DNA from: Flavobacterium sediminilitoris
Lineage (GTDB): Bacteria > Bacteroidota > Bacteroidia > Flavobacteriales > Flavobacteriaceae
Direction of reading: 5' to 3'
NCBI RefSeq assembly: GCF_023008245.1
Contig: NZ_CP090145.1
Location: forward strand, 186,001 to 250,000
Length of the DNA: 64,000 nucleotides
In this document: one piece after another, positions 10,323-20,417 of the stretch
How positions within the stretch are numbered: position 1 is the first letter of the stretch
Layout: each line of letters starts with the position of its first letter
Program-made: the position numbers and the translations under genes
The notes under the pieces: generated by a model
What the model saw: only the letters and a program-made list of their open reading frames with translations
Told to the model about the DNA's origin: nothing
The model's database searches: none

Positions 10323-10952
10323 TTATTTACTTAAATTATCTTCAATTCCAGCTAAAGCACCTTCCAAAACAACTAAACTATTTGCATTTAAAACTGCATA
10401 AGTACTTAATTCTGAAGAAGTTACAACCTTAGAGGTTTTTAAATTACGTGACGACAAATATACATTTTTATTTATATCTCCCAACACAAATAAAGATTTT
10501 TTATTATCTAATCCTAAAGCTTTCAACACATTAATGAAATTTTTAGTATTTGGAGTTTCAAATGTAAAGTCTTCTAAAACAATCAAACTAGACTCTTTTG
10601 CTTTTAATGATAAAGCAGATTTTCTAGCTAATCTTTTCAAGTTTTTATTCAATTTAAATGAATAACTTCTTGGTCTAGGTCCAAAAACAGTACCTCCTCC
10701 TTTAAATAAAGGATTCTTAGCACTACCTGCACGAGCAGTTCCTGTTCCTTTTTGTTTCTTAATCTTACGCGTACTTCCAGCAACTTCTGCTCTCTCTTTA
10801 GCTTTATGAGTACCTTGCCTTTGATTTGCTAAATACTGCTTAACATCAAGATAAACCGCGTGATTATTTGGTTCGATTGCGAATACTGAATCAGAAAGTT
10901 GTACTTTTCTTCCAGTATCTTTTCCGTTAAAATCTAATACTTTTACTTCCAT
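10323..10952 (-). CDS. rplD: 50S ribosomal protein uL4
   Basis: 209 residues. The tunnel loop is recognised by KIKKQKGTGTARAGSAKNPL and GGGTVFGPRPRSYSFKLNK. It lines the peptide exit tunnel near the macrolide site, and in E. coli it is the autogenous repressor of the S10 operon. Its start codon overlaps the rplC stop by one base (TAATG), which implies translational coupling. Confidence 0.97.
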   Translation of the reverse strand: MEVKVLDFNGKDTGRKVQLSDSVFAIEPNNHAVYLDVKQYLANQRQGTHKAKERAEVAGSTRKIKKQKGTGTARAGSAKNPLFKGGGTVFGPRPRSYSFKLNKNLKRLARKSALSLKAKESSLIVLEDFTFETPNTKNFINVLKALGLDNKKSLFVLGDINKNVYLSSRNLKTSKVVTSSELSTYAVLNANSLVVLEGALAGIEDNLSK

Positions 10953-11569
10953 TACTTCTGAATGATTACATAAGAGTTTTTATGCCCTGGCACACATCCT
11001 TTAACAACTAAAAGATTTTTGTCAGCAACAACTTTTAAAACTTTAAGATTTTGAATTGTAACATTCTCTCCTCCCGTTCTTCCAGCCATACGCATTCCTT
11101 TGAATACTCTAGAAGGATAAGACGATGCACCTACAGAACCCGGCGCTCTTAAACGGTTATGTTGACCATGAGTTGCTTGACCAACACCACCAAATCCGTG
11201 ACGTTTAACAACCCCTTGAAAACCTTTACCTTTAGACACTCCTTGAACATCTACAAATTCTCCTTCAGTAAATAAATCCACTGTAAGAACTTCACCTAAT
11301 TTGTGTTCTTCTTCAAAATACTTGAACTCAACAACTCTCTTCTTAGCTACTGTTCCAGCTTTCTTGAAGTGACCTTCTTCTGCTTTAACTGTATGCTTTT
11401 CAGTTTTGTCATCGAAACCAAGTTGAAGAGCACTATACCCGTCAACCTCATCGGTTCTGACTTGGGTAACTACACATGGACCAGCTTCAATTACAGTACA
11501 AGGAATATTCTTCCCGTTCTCATCAAAGATGCTAGTCATGCCAATTTTTCTTCCGATTAACCCAGACAT
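10952..11569 (-). CDS. rplC: 50S ribosomal protein uL3 (first gene of S10-spc-alpha unit)
   Basis: 205 residues: [20 protein letters not shown] at the start and [18 protein letters not shown] near the peptidyl transferase centre, including the conserved Gln of the family. uL3 initiates 50S assembly. It is the first gene after a strong promoter at 11646-11677. rpsJ, which heads the S10 operon in many bacteria, is instead at the end of the upstream unit. Confidence 0.97.
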   Translation of the reverse strand: MSGLIGRKIGMTSIFDENGKNIPCTVIEAGPCVVTQVRTDEVDGYSALQLGFDDKTEKHTVKAEEGHFKKAGTVAKKRVVEFKYFEEEHKLGEVLTVDLFTEGEFVDVQGVSKGKGFQGVVKRHGFGGVGQATHGQHNRLRAPGSVGASSYPSRVFKGMRMAGRTGGENVTIQNLKVLKVVADKNLLVVKGCVPGHKNSYVIIQK

Positions 11570-11645
11570 ATAAAACTAATTAATTAATTAAACTCATTTT
11601 TTTTACATATAACAACATATATGCACAATCCTCATTTTGAGGGTG

Positions 11646-11677
11646 CAAATATATAATTATTTTTTAATTCTCGCAAA
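11646..11677 (-). promoter_or_regulatory. Bacteroidetes-type promoter of the rplC-led operon
   Basis: On the minus strand the site reads TTTG (11677-11674), a 20-bp spacer, then TATATTTG (11653-11646), an exact match to the TTTG/TAnnTTTG consensus. The leader to the rplC start is about 70 nt and could host autoregulatory RNA structure. Confidence 0.8.
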
Positions 11678-11736
11678 AATAATTAGTTATGTTTATTTTT
11701 AACAAAAAACATAACCTTTTTAATTGAGAGATATTA

Positions 11737-11773
11737 AAAAAACCGTTGCAATTTTAAATTACAAACGGTTTTT
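11737..11773 (-). terminator. Intrinsic terminator after rpsJ
   Basis: On the minus strand AAACCGTTTG pairs with CAACGGTTT across an AT loop, followed by a run of T. It lies about 30 bp after the rpsJ stop and separates the rpsL-rpsJ unit from the promoter of rplC. Confidence 0.8.
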
Positions 11774-11802
11774 AATATTTATACTGCTAAGCAGTTAAGA
11801 AA

Positions 11803-12108
11803 TTATACTTTAATCTCTACTTCAACTCCACTTGGCAATTCCAATTTCATCAAAGCATCAATAGTCTTTGAAGAAGAACTATAGATATCTAACAATCTCT
11901 TATACGAACTTAATTCGAATTGTTCTCTTGATTTTTTATTTACGTGAGGAGAACGTAAAACAGTAAAGATTTTTTTATTTGTAGGTAATGGGATAGGCCC
12001 AGTAACTACAGCACCTGTACTTTTTACAGTCTTAACGATTTTTTCAGCAGATTTATCTACTAAATTATGATCGTATGATTTTAGTTTTATTCTAATTTTT
12101 TGACTCAT
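11803..12108 (-). CDS. rpsJ: 30S ribosomal protein uS10
   Basis: 101 residues from the Met at 12108: [20 protein letters not shown]. An in-frame upstream Met at 12180 would overlap fusA and add 24 residues not found in the family, so the shorter start is chosen. uS10 is a 30S head protein and, as NusE, a NusB partner in antitermination. It lies 10 bp after fusA, so in this lineage it ends the str operon. Confidence 0.96.
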   Translation of the reverse strand: MSQKIRIKLKSYDHNLVDKSAEKIVKTVKSTGAVVTGPIPLPTNKKIFTVLRSPHVNKKSREQFELSSYKRLLDIYSSSSKTIDALMKLELPSGVEVEIKV

Positions 12109-12118
12109 TTTCTTAAAA

Positions 12119-14275
12119 TTAAGCGTTACCTTTAGCTTTCTTAATAACTTCTTCTGAAATATTAGAAGGAGTTTCAGCATAATGTGAAAATTCCATTGTT
12201 GAAGTTGCTCTACCTGAAGATAAAGTTCTTAAAGTAGTAACATATCCAAACATTTCAGATAATGGCACATCAGCTTTAATTGTTTTTGCACCATTTCTAT
12301 CACCCATGTCATTAACTTGACCTCTACGACGGTTCAAATCTCCAACAATATCACCCATGTTTTCTTCAGGAGTAATAACTTCAATTTTCATGATAGGCTC
12401 AAGAATAACAGCTCCAGCAGCTTTCGCCACTTCTTTATACCCTAATTTAGCAGCTAATTCAAAAGATAATGCATCAGAATCCACAGGGTGGAAAGATCCG
12501 TCCGTTAAAGTAACTTTTAAACTATCCACAGCATAACCAGCTAATGGTCCAGTCTTCATTGCCTCACGGAAACCTTTCTCAACAGCCGGAATATACTCCT
12601 TAGGAACATTTCCTCCTTTTACAGCATTAACAAACTGTAATCCCATTGGAACTTTACCATCCACTTCTTCAGCAGGCTCTAATGTAAATACAATATCTCC
12701 AAATTTACCACGACCTCCTGATTGCTTTTTATAAACCTCTCTATGATTAGCCAATCTTGTAAATGCTTCTTTATATTCAACTTGAGGCTCACCTTGATTC
12801 ACTTCAACCTTAAATTCACGTTTCATACGATCAACTAAGATATCCAAGTGTAGCTCACCCATACCTGAAATAATGGTTTGACCAGAAGCTTCATCTGTTC
12901 TAACTGTAAATGTTGGATCTTCTTCAGCTAATTTAGCTAAAGCCATACCCATTTTATCCACGTCAGCTTTTGTTTTAGGCTCAATCGCAATACCGATTAC
13001 TGGATCAGGGAATTTCATTGACTCAAGAATAATTGGATGTTTTTCATCACACATTGTATCTCCAGTCTTGATATCTTTAAATCCTACAGCAGCTCCAATA
13101 TCTCCAGCCTCAATATATTCGATTGGATTTTGCTTGTTAGCATGCATTTGATAAATACGCGAAATTCTTTCCTTATTCCCTGAACGTGTGTTCAAAATAT
13201 AAGAACCAGCATCCAAACGACCCGAATAAGCACGGAAGAAAGCTAAACGACCAACATAAGGATCGGTAGCAATTTTAAATGCAAGAGCAGCAAATGGCTC
13301 TTTCGGATCAGGACGACGTAAAATTTTCTTTTGATCTTCTTCTAATAAATCTTGATCATCAGGATGAATACCTTCAATACCTTCTTTATCCATCGGAGAA
13401 GGCAAATATTTACACACAGCATCTAACATAAATTGTACTCCTTTATTTTTAAAAGAAGAACCTGCAATCATAGGAATGATAGCCATATCGATAGTAGCAG
13501 CACGCAATGCTTTGTTAATTTCATCCTCTGTAATAGAGTTTTCATCCTCCATATACTTATCTAAAAGATTTTCATCATAAGTAGCAATCTCTTCGATAAG
13601 AATTGAACGATAATGCTTCACATCATCAACCATATCAGCAGGAATATCAATAATATCAAAAGTAGCCCCTTGTGTTTCATCATGCCATACAATAGCTTGA
13701 TTTTTCACTAAGTCAACAACTCCTCTAAAATCATTTTCCTCTCCAATTGGCAATGTAATCGCAACCGCATTTGATTTCAACATATCTTTAACTTGATCAC
13801 AAACAGCTAAAAAGTTAGACCCTTGACGGTCCATCTTATTAACAAACCCCATACGAGGTACTCTATATTGATCAGCAAGTCTCCAGTTAGTTTCAGATTG
13901 AGGCTCAACACCATCAACAGCACTAAATAAGAAAACCAAACCATCTAATACACGTAAAGAACGATTTACCTCTACAGTAAAGTCAACGTGTCCAGGAGTA
14001 TCAATAATATTAAAGTGATATGCTTGTGATTCAGGTAAAACCTTACCTTGTTCAGTTGGAAAATTCCACTCACAAGTTGTCGCAGCAGAAGTAATAGTAA
14101 TACCTCTTTCTTGTTCTTGTGCCATCCAGTCCATTGTTGCAGCACCATCGTGTACTTCACCAATTTTATGTGATTTTCCAGTGTAAAATAGGATACGCTC
14201 TGTTGTTGTTGTTTTACCAGCATCAATATGAGCTGCAATTCCAATATTTCTAGTATATTTTAAATCTCTAGCCAT
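12119..14275 (-). CDS. fusA: Elongation factor G
   Basis: 718 residues. G1 AHIDAGKT (15-22), G3 DTPGHVDF, G4 NKMD, and EF-G domains II-V follow with normal length. It is the GTPase that drives translocation and, with RRF, ribosome recycling. It lies 17 bp after rpsG and 10 bp before rpsJ. No fusidic-acid resistance change was identified by inspection. Confidence 0.98.
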   Translation of the reverse strand: MARDLKYTRNIGIAAHIDAGKTTTTERILFYTGKSHKIGEVHDGAATMDWMAQEQERGITITSAATTCEWNFPTEQGKVLPESQAYHFNIIDTPGHVDFTVEVNRSLRVLDGLVFLFSAVDGVEPQSETNWRLADQYRVPRMGFVNKMDRQGSNFLAVCDQVKDMLKSNAVAITLPIGEENDFRGVVDLVKNQAIVWHDETQGATFDIIDIPADMVDDVKHYRSILIEEIATYDENLLDKYMEDENSITEDEINKALRAATIDMAIIPMIAGSSFKNKGVQFMLDAVCKYLPSPMDKEGIEGIHPDDQDLLEEDQKKILRRPDPKEPFAALAFKIATDPYVGRLAFFRAYSGRLDAGSYILNTRSGNKERISRIYQMHANKQNPIEYIEAGDIGAAVGFKDIKTGDTMCDEKHPIILESMKFPDPVIGIAIEPKTKADVDKMGMALAKLAEEDPTFTVRTDEASGQTIISGMGELHLDILVDRMKREFKVEVNQGEPQVEYKEAFTRLANHREVYKKQSGGRGKFGDIVFTLEPAEEVDGKVPMGLQFVNAVKGGNVPKEYIPAVEKGFREAMKTGPLAGYAVDSLKVTLTDGSFHPVDSDALSFELAAKLGYKEVAKAAGAVILEPIMKIEVITPEENMGDIVGDLNRRRGQVNDMGDRNGAKTIKADVPLSEMFGYVTTLRTLSSGRATSTMEFSHYAETPSNISEEVIKKAKGNA

Positions 14276-14292
14276 TTCTAATATTTTATGAA

Positions 14293-14769
14293 TTAAAATC
14301 TAAAGTGAGAGAAAGCTTTATTAGCTTCTGCCATTTTATGAGTATCCATTCTTTTCTTAACCGCAGCACCTTCTTCTTTAGCCGCAGCTAAAATTTCAGA
14401 AGCCAACTTATTAGCCATCGATTTTTCATTTCTTCTTCTCGCATAAAGAATCATCCATTTCATAGAATATGAAATTTTTCTATCTGGACGAATTTGCATT
14501 GGAATTTGAAATGTAGCTCCACCCACTCTACGTGAACGCACTTCTACGTGAGGCATAACATTTGTTAATGCATCTTTCCAAATTTCTAACGCAGTCTTTT
14601 CTGCATCTTGCTTTTTAGCCTCTACGATATCTAATGCATCATAAAAAACTTTAAAAGCTGTTGATTTTTTACCATCCCACATTAAGTTATTCACAAAACG
14701 CGTTACTAACTGATCGTTAAATTTTGGATCTGGTAAAAGGGGTCTTTTTTTGGCCGCTCTTTTTCTCAT
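14293..14769 (-). CDS. rpsG: 30S ribosomal protein uS7
   Basis: 158 residues: [20 protein letters not shown] at the start, [19 protein letters not shown] in the centre. uS7 nucleates the 30S head and contacts the E-site tRNA; in E. coli it regulates the str operon. It lies 25 bp after rpsL. Confidence 0.97.
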   Translation of the reverse strand: MRKRAAKKRPLLPDPKFNDQLVTRFVNNLMWDGKKSTAFKVFYDALDIVEAKKQDAEKTALEIWKDALTNVMPHVEVRSRRVGGATFQIPMQIRPDRKISYSMKWMILYARRRNEKSMANKLASEILAAAKEEGAAVKKRMDTHKMAEANKAFSHFRF

Positions 14770-14794
14770 GTCTTTTCTTTAAAAGATTTTTAAA

Positions 14795-15202
14795 TTACTT
14801 TTTCTTTCCAGTTGTTGCTGCAGCTTGTCCTGGTTTTGGACGTTTTGCTCCATACTTAGATCTACGTTGTGTTCTACCTGCAACACCTGCAGTATCTAAT
14901 GCTCCACGAACGATGTGGTAACGCACACCTGGTAAATCTTTTACTCTTCCACCTCTAACTAATACTATCGAGTGCTCTTGTAGATTGTGTCCTTCTCCAG
15001 GAATGTAAGCATTTACCTCATTACCATTTGTTAAACGAACACGAGCAACTTTACGCATTGCCGAGTTTGGTTTTTTTGGTGTTGTGGTATAAACACGCGT
15101 ACAAACCCCTCTTCTTTGAGGACAAGAATCTAAAGCAGCCGATTTACTCTTCTTAGTTATTTTGGCTCTTCCAGTTCTTACTAATTGTTGAATTGTTGGC
15201 AT
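14795..15202 (-). CDS. rpsL: 30S ribosomal protein uS12
   Basis: 135 residues: [20 protein letters not shown], the [18 protein letters not shown] loop and [17 protein letters not shown]. uS12 monitors decoding in the A site. Lys43, Lys88 and Pro91 are all present, so the classic streptomycin-resistance substitutions are absent. It is the first gene of its unit, about 55 bp downstream of a strong promoter. Confidence 0.98.
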   Translation of the reverse strand: MPTIQQLVRTGRAKITKKSKSAALDSCPQRRGVCTRVYTTTPKKPNSAMRKVARVRLTNGNEVNAYIPGEGHNLQEHSIVLVRGGRVKDLPGVRYHIVRGALDTAGVAGRTQRRSKYGAKRPKPGQAAATTGKKK

Positions 15203-15257
15203 AATTGTTTATAATTATTACTAATAAATTTAACTCCCTAACACTTTTTAGGGGCTG

Positions 15258-15288
15258 CAAATGTAGTCATTATTTATTACAAAACAAA
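15258..15288 (-). promoter_or_regulatory. Bacteroidetes-type promoter of rpsL-rpsG-fusA-rpsJ
   Basis: The minus strand reads TTTG (15288-15285), 19 bp, then TACATTTG (15265-15258), an exact consensus match. A second TTTG lies at 15283-15280. It is well placed about 55 bp before the rpsL start. Confidence 0.8.
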
Positions 15289-15450
15289 TCTAATTTATTT
15301 ATTTTCAACATTATCAACACATAGCAACCTTCCACTAGAACACTAATCTATTATTCTAAAACTACAACACTCCTCTAAAAAACATAAAAATCAACATCTA
15401 CATGTGCTTAGAATGAAATTTATTTTATTTTTTTACGTTATTTTACAACA

Positions 15451-17100
15451 ATGAAAAAACTTTATATTTTACTCTTTTTTATCAATACTCATTTATCTAA
15501 TGGGCAAAATTTTAATTTAAAAATCGAAGGAAGTACAAAAAACGAGACAAAAACAATAGACAGCATAAATTACTTAAAAAAACACAAAGATATTTCTTCT
15601 ATAATCAGCACAATTAAAGAATTCGACTCAACACTTACTAAATTTGGGTATTTTGAATACTTTTTAGTAAAGCAAACAAAAATAAATGACAGTACATTTT
15701 TATTCAATTACAATATTGGAGAAAAAACTTCTTTCATTAATATATATATAGGAGAAAACAAAACTTTACTTAATCTCAAAAAAGACACCATATCAATTCC
15801 TATTCAAGAGACTCAATCTTGGATACAACACAACCTAAACACACTAGAACAAAAAGGATTTTCCTTAGCCAAAATACAGTTAACAAACCAAAACATAATT
15901 AACAACCACCTAACCTCTGATTTAATAATAAAATTAAACTCTAAAAGAACATTTGACGAACTTATCATATTAGGATACAATAATTTCCCTAAAAATATCA
16001 AAACCAATTTTAATAAAAAATTAAAAAACAAAACTTTTAATCAAGATTTAGTATCTACCATCTATAAAGATTTAAACCAATTTAACTTTGTCAATCAAAA
16101 AAAATATCCTGAAATATTATTCACGAAAGACAGTACAAAAATTTTCACTTATTTAGAAAAATCAAAACCAAATAAATTTGATGGATTTGTTGGCTTCTCA
16201 AATGACAAAGAAAACAATCTAACTTTCAATGGCTACCTTGACCTCTCCTTACACAATATCTTGAATTCAGCAGAAAAATTCAACTTATATTGGAAAAATG
16301 ACGGAAACAACCAAACATCCTTTTTTCTTAACACAGAAATACCTTATCTATTCAAAACATCTTTCGGAATAAAAGCAAATTTAAAAATATTTAAACAGGA
16401 TAGTTTATTTCAAAATACACAATCAAAACTCGATTTGGGATACTATTTTACATTAAATAAAAAAATACACCTAGGCATCCAAAACACCACTTCGGTAGAT
16501 ATTCAAAACATAAATACTAATTCATTATCCAATTACAAAAGCAAATTCTACACATTAACCTTTGAATACTCAAAAAAAAATAAAGAAAACTTTTTTTACC
16601 CAGAAAAAACTTTTTTTTCACTCAATACTGGAATAGGAAATAGAAAAACAAACATTAAAAAAGAAAAACAATTTTTCATTCAACTAGAAGCAAGTCATAT
16701 CATAAATTTAAATCAAAAAAACACAATTTTTATAAAAAACCAATCTTTTTATCTTGACAGTAGTCAATTTGTAATAAATGAATTATATCGTTTTGGAGGG
16801 ATTAATTCAATCAGAGGATTCAGAGAAAATTCATTACAAGCAAATACATTCATGAGTATAATTTCCGAATACCGATACTTACTTTCACCTACAATACACA
16901 TACATTCAATCTTAGACTACGGATATATTCAAGATAAAACATCAAAACTAGAAAATCAATTACTAGGAATAGGAATAGGCTTTGAAATATTAACAAAAAA
17001 TGGATTATTCCATTTAATTTATTCAAATGGGTCAACAAAAAACCAAGCTATCAAACTTTCAAATTCAATTATTCAAATTAGTTTTAAAACAAACTTTTAA
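15451..17100 (+). CDS. Omp85-superfamily outer membrane protein (BamA/TamA-like barrel)
   Basis: 549 residues. A signal peptide (MKKLYILLFFINTHLSNGQ) is followed by an N-terminal region of about 200 residues that may hold one or two POTRA-like units, then a beta-barrel. The motif GGINSIRGFREN (about residues 449-460) is the xRGF loop-6 signature of Omp85 proteins. The protein ends in Phe, usual for an outer membrane barrel. It is much shorter than BamA (750-900 residues), so it is probably a lineage-specific Omp85 paralogue and not the essential BamA. It is transcribed away from rpsL. Its substrate is unknown; the family either inserts or secretes outer membrane proteins. Confidence 0.7.
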   Translation: MKKLYILLFFINTHLSNGQNFNLKIEGSTKNETKTIDSINYLKKHKDISSIISTIKEFDSTLTKFGYFEYFLVKQTKINDSTFLFNYNIGEKTSFINIYIGENKTLLNLKKDTISIPIQETQSWIQHNLNTLEQKGFSLAKIQLTNQNIINNHLTSDLIIKLNSKRTFDELIILGYNNFPKNIKTNFNKKLKNKTFNQDLVSTIYKDLNQFNFVNQKKYPEILFTKDSTKIFTYLEKSKPNKFDGFVGFSNDKENNLTFNGYLDLSLHNILNSAEKFNLYWKNDGNNQTSFFLNTEIPYLFKTSFGIKANLKIFKQDSLFQNTQSKLDLGYYFTLNKKIHLGIQNTTSVDIQNINTNSLSNYKSKFYTLTFEYSKKNKENFFYPEKTFFSLNTGIGNRKTNIKKEKQFFIQLEASHIINLNQKNTIFIKNQSFYLDSSQFVINELYRFGGINSIRGFRENSLQANTFMSIISEYRYLLSPTIHIHSILDYGYIQDKTSKLENQLLGIGIGFEILTKNGLFHLIYSNGSTKNQAIKLSNSIIQISFKTNF

Positions 17101-17196
17101 TAAATTTTATGTGAAATGTTAAAAAAACATTAAAATTTATTAGGATTACAATATTTTTTTTTTGAATTTTGAAACAACTAATTCAAATAAACAAAT

Positions 17197-20100
17197 ATGA
17201 AATCTAAGTTTAACGGATTACTAACACTCTTAGTAATAATGTTAGGGCAATTTATTTTCGCCCAAGTAACAACTGTTTCCGGAACAGTTACAGATCAAAA
17301 CGGACAACCCTTACCAAGTGTTTCAATCTTAGAAAAAGGAAGCACAAATGGTACTGAGTCTGATTTTGATGGAAATTTTAGAATTAGCGTAAAACAAGGA
17401 ACCACCTTGATTTTTAGCTATATCAGTATGAAAACACAAGAAGTTGTTGTTAATTCAACAACATTAAATGTTAAAATGCTTGAAGACGTAACAACTCTAG
17501 AAGGAGTTGTTGTAACAGCTCTTGGAATAAGTCGAGAAAAAAAATCTTTAGGATACGCAACTCAAGAAGTAAAAGGAGATGATATTTCTGACACACCTGT
17601 AACAAACTTTGCAGATGCTTTATCTGGAGAAGTAGCTGGTTTAGATATTCAATCATCTGGAACTATGGGAGGATCAACTAATATTGTTGTTAGAGGATAT
17701 AACTCTATTAGTGGTAATAATCAAGCTTTAATAATAATTGACGGAACTCCAATCATAAATAACACTAACAATAGTGCAGACCAAAGAACAGGACGAGGAG
17801 GTTATGATTACGGTAATGCAGCCATGGATATAAATCCAGATGACATTGAATCTTTAAATGTCTTAAAAGGAGCTGCCGCAACAGCACTATATGGATCAAG
17901 AGCCAGTAATGGTGCTATTATTATTACAACAAAAAAAGGCAAGAAAGGTAAAGGAATTGGAGTTTCTTTCACAAGTTCTGTAACAGCTGGAACAGTGGAC
18001 ATGGAAACATTACCTAAATATCAAAACAGATATGGAGCTGGTTATGATGGAGACAATACATTAAATAGTACAATAGATATAAATGGGGATGGTACAAATG
18101 ACTTATCAGTCCCATTTGACTTAGATGCATCTTACGGGACTGCTTTCGATCCAAACTTAAATGTTTACCAATGGAATTCAATATATCCAGAATTACCTGG
18201 ATACTTACAGGCTACTCCATGGGTTGCAGCTAAAAACACTCCAAATTCTATATTCAAAACTGGAATTACTTATACAAATTCTGTTTCATTTGGTAAAAAC
18301 ACTGATACAGGTAGTTTTAGATTAGGGTTTACAAATAAAACACAAGAAGGTGTAATGCCTAACAGTGAAATAAAAAGAAATAATTTATCATTTTCAGCCT
18401 CACAAAATTTCACTGATAAATTAAAGGGATCTGTAGATTTTTCATACATAAACACTAGCGGAAGAGGTAGAAATGGAACTGGTTATAGCGGTGGTAATCT
18501 TATGCAAGCTTTTCGTCAGTGGTGGCAAACTAATGTTGATATAAGCGAACAAAGAAATGCATTCTTTAGTACTGGACAAAACATTACTTGGAATCCTGTT
18601 TCTAATACAAATAGAATACCACAATACACAGACAATCCATACTGGACTTTATACAAAAACTATCAAAATGATAGCAGAGATAGATACATAGGTAACTTTA
18701 CTCTAACTCAAGAAGTAACAAGTTGGTTTAATATATTAGGTAGATTCAGCTATGATACATATTCTGAACTTAGAGAGGAGAGAAAAGATGTAGGTTCAAA
18801 CGGTGTATCTGACTATACTTCATCACAAAGAAAAACATCCGAATTCAACTATGATTTAATGGGAACATTAAACTATGATGTAAACAAAAACCTAACACTT
18901 GATGGATTAGTAGGTTTTAACTTAAGAGTAAATAAATTAAACTCAATTGAAGCAAGCACAAATGGAGGACTAGTTACGCCTGGCCTATTCACATTAGCAA
19001 ACTCCGCAAACCCCTTAACTACTGACGACTACACTAAAGTTGACTACACTAAAAAAGTTGATGGTGTTTTTGCAAAAATAGGATTAGGTTACAAAGGAAC
19101 GTATTACTTAGATGCAACAGCTAGAAGAGATAGGTCTTCTTCATTACCGTCAGACAACAATACATACTTTTACCCATCAGTTTCTGCAAGTTTAGTTTTC
19201 TCTAACTTGATTAAACAAGATTGGCTATCATTTGGTAAATTTAGAGCCAACTATGCAGAAGTAGGTAACGATACAGATCCATATCAAATATTCAACACTT
19301 ATGAGATTACTCCTGGATTTGGTGGAGCTTCAAGTGCAACTAACCCTTCTTTTTTTAATAATCCAAATTTAAAAGCAGAAAAATCTAAAGATATTGAATT
19401 AGGTCTAGAAATTCAATTATTCAAAAACAGATTTGGATTTGATTTTTCATATTATCAAAGAAAAACTATTGACTTAATTACACCAATTGATGTATCAACT
19501 GCTACTGGTGGAACCAACGTTTGGTTAAACGGTGCAGACATGGAAAATAAAGGTCTTGAGGTAATGGTAAACGGTACACCAATTAAAACGGAAAACTTCT
19601 CATGGGATATTAAATTGAATTATGCTCAAAACAGAAGTGAAGTTACTAGACTAGCAGAAGACATTGAATTCATCCAACTAGCTTCAGTGCAAGGAGGAAT
19701 TACACTTGGTGCTGCCTTAGGAGAACCGTTTGGAGTAATCAGAGGTAAAGATTATATTTATCACGAAAACGGACAACCAATTATCGGAACAGATGGATAT
19801 TACTTAAAAACTTCATCTAACAATAATGTAATAGGAAACATTAACCCAGACTGGACTGGTGGAGTTAAAAATAATTTAAAATACAAAAACTTAAATCTGA
19901 GTTTCCTTATTGATATCCAAAAAGGTGGAGATGTTTTCTCTCTTGATACTTGGTACGGTTATTACTCTGGACTTTATGACTTCACAGCTGGTAACAATCA
20001 TTTAGGCAATCCATTGCGAGACCCTGTTTCTGCAGGAGGTGGTGTAATTTTAGACGGAGTACAAGCTGATGGTTCTCAAAATACAGTTGTAGCTGATGCT

Positions 20101-20406
20101 TCTTTTGCAGACACAAGTCCTTGGGGAGTCGCAAATGATCCGCAAGCTGCACATGTATACGACGCATCATTTGTAAAACTGAGAGAAGTTACTATAGGAT
20201 ACACTTTTTCCGACAAATTAACACAAAGCCTCTCATTACAAAGACTTTCTCTTTCTATAATAGGAAGAAACCTATGGATTATTCATAAAAATACACCATA
20301 CTCTGACCCTGAATCTGGATTAAGTTCTGGAAACATTCAAGGTTACCAGTCTGGAGCATACCCGTCTGTAAGAGAAATTGGAGCAAGTTTAAAATTAGAA
20401 TTCTAA
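17197..20406 (+). CDS. SusC/RagA-family TonB-linked outer membrane transporter
   Basis: 1069 residues. A signal peptide (about 1-23) is followed by a carboxypeptidase-D-regulatory-like domain (about 27-112, SGTVTDQNGQPLPSVSILEK), the TonB box/plug region (about 113-250, ending LYGSRASNGAIIITTKKG) and a 22-strand barrel ending in KLEF. SusC proteins pump large ligands across the outer membrane, closed by a SusD lid and energised by TonB-ExbB-ExbD. It lies 11 bp before its susD partner, in one operon. No glycoside hydrolase, peptidase or sulfatase is adjacent, so the ligand (glycan or peptide) cannot be told. Confidence 0.93.
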   Translation: MKSKFNGLLTLLVIMLGQFIFAQVTTVSGTVTDQNGQPLPSVSILEKGSTNGTESDFDGNFRISVKQGTTLIFSYISMKTQEVVVNSTTLNVKMLEDVTTLEGVVVTALGISREKKSLGYATQEVKGDDISDTPVTNFADALSGEVAGLDIQSSGTMGGSTNIVVRGYNSISGNNQALIIIDGTPIINNTNNSADQRTGRGGYDYGNAAMDINPDDIESLNVLKGAAATALYGSRASNGAIIITTKKGKKGKGIGVSFTSSVTAGTVDMETLPKYQNRYGAGYDGDNTLNSTIDINGDGTNDLSVPFDLDASYGTAFDPNLNVYQWNSIYPELPGYLQATPWVAAKNTPNSIFKTGITYTNSVSFGKNTDTGSFRLGFTNKTQEGVMPNSEIKRNNLSFSASQNFTDKLKGSVDFSYINTSGRGRNGTGYSGGNLMQAFRQWWQTNVDISEQRNAFFSTGQNITWNPVSNTNRIPQYTDNPYWTLYKNYQNDSRDRYIGNFTLTQEVTSWFNILGRFSYDTYSELREERKDVGSNGVSDYTSSQRKTSEFNYDLMGTLNYDVNKNLTLDGLVGFNLRVNKLNSIEASTNGGLVTPGLFTLANSANPLTTDDYTKVDYTKKVDGVFAKIGLGYKGTYYLDATARRDRSSSLPSDNNTYFYPSVSASLVFSNLIKQDWLSFGKFRANYAEVGNDTDPYQIFNTYEITPGFGGASSATNPSFFNNPNLKAEKSKDIELGLEIQLFKNRFGFDFSYYQRKTIDLITPIDVSTATGGTNVWLNGADMENKGLEVMVNGTPIKTENFSWDIKLNYAQNRSEVTRLAEDIEFIQLASVQGGITLGAALGEPFGVIRGKDYIYHENGQPIIGTDGYYLKTSSNNNVIGNINPDWTGGVKNNLKYKNLNLSFLIDIQKGGDVFSLDTWYGYYSGLYDFTAGNNHLGNPLRDPVSAGGGVILDGVQADGSQNTVVADASFADTSPWGVANDPQAAHVYDASFVKLREVTIGYTFSDKLTQSLSLQRLSLSIIGRNLWIIHKNTPYSDPESGLSSGNIQGYQSGAYPSVREIGASLKLEF

Positions 20407-20417
20407 TACAAAATACT

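Noticed and set aside
10061..10432. A 123-codon open frame on the plus strand opposite rplW and rplD
   Set aside because: It is the reverse strand of two certain ribosomal genes, is low in complexity (Leu, Tyr, Asn) and has no promoter; the same holds for other antisense frames over the ribosomal genes.
12109..12180. Upstream extension of rpsJ by 24 residues
   Set aside because: The added part overlaps fusA in another frame and is not conserved in uS10; MSQKIRIKL is the usual start.
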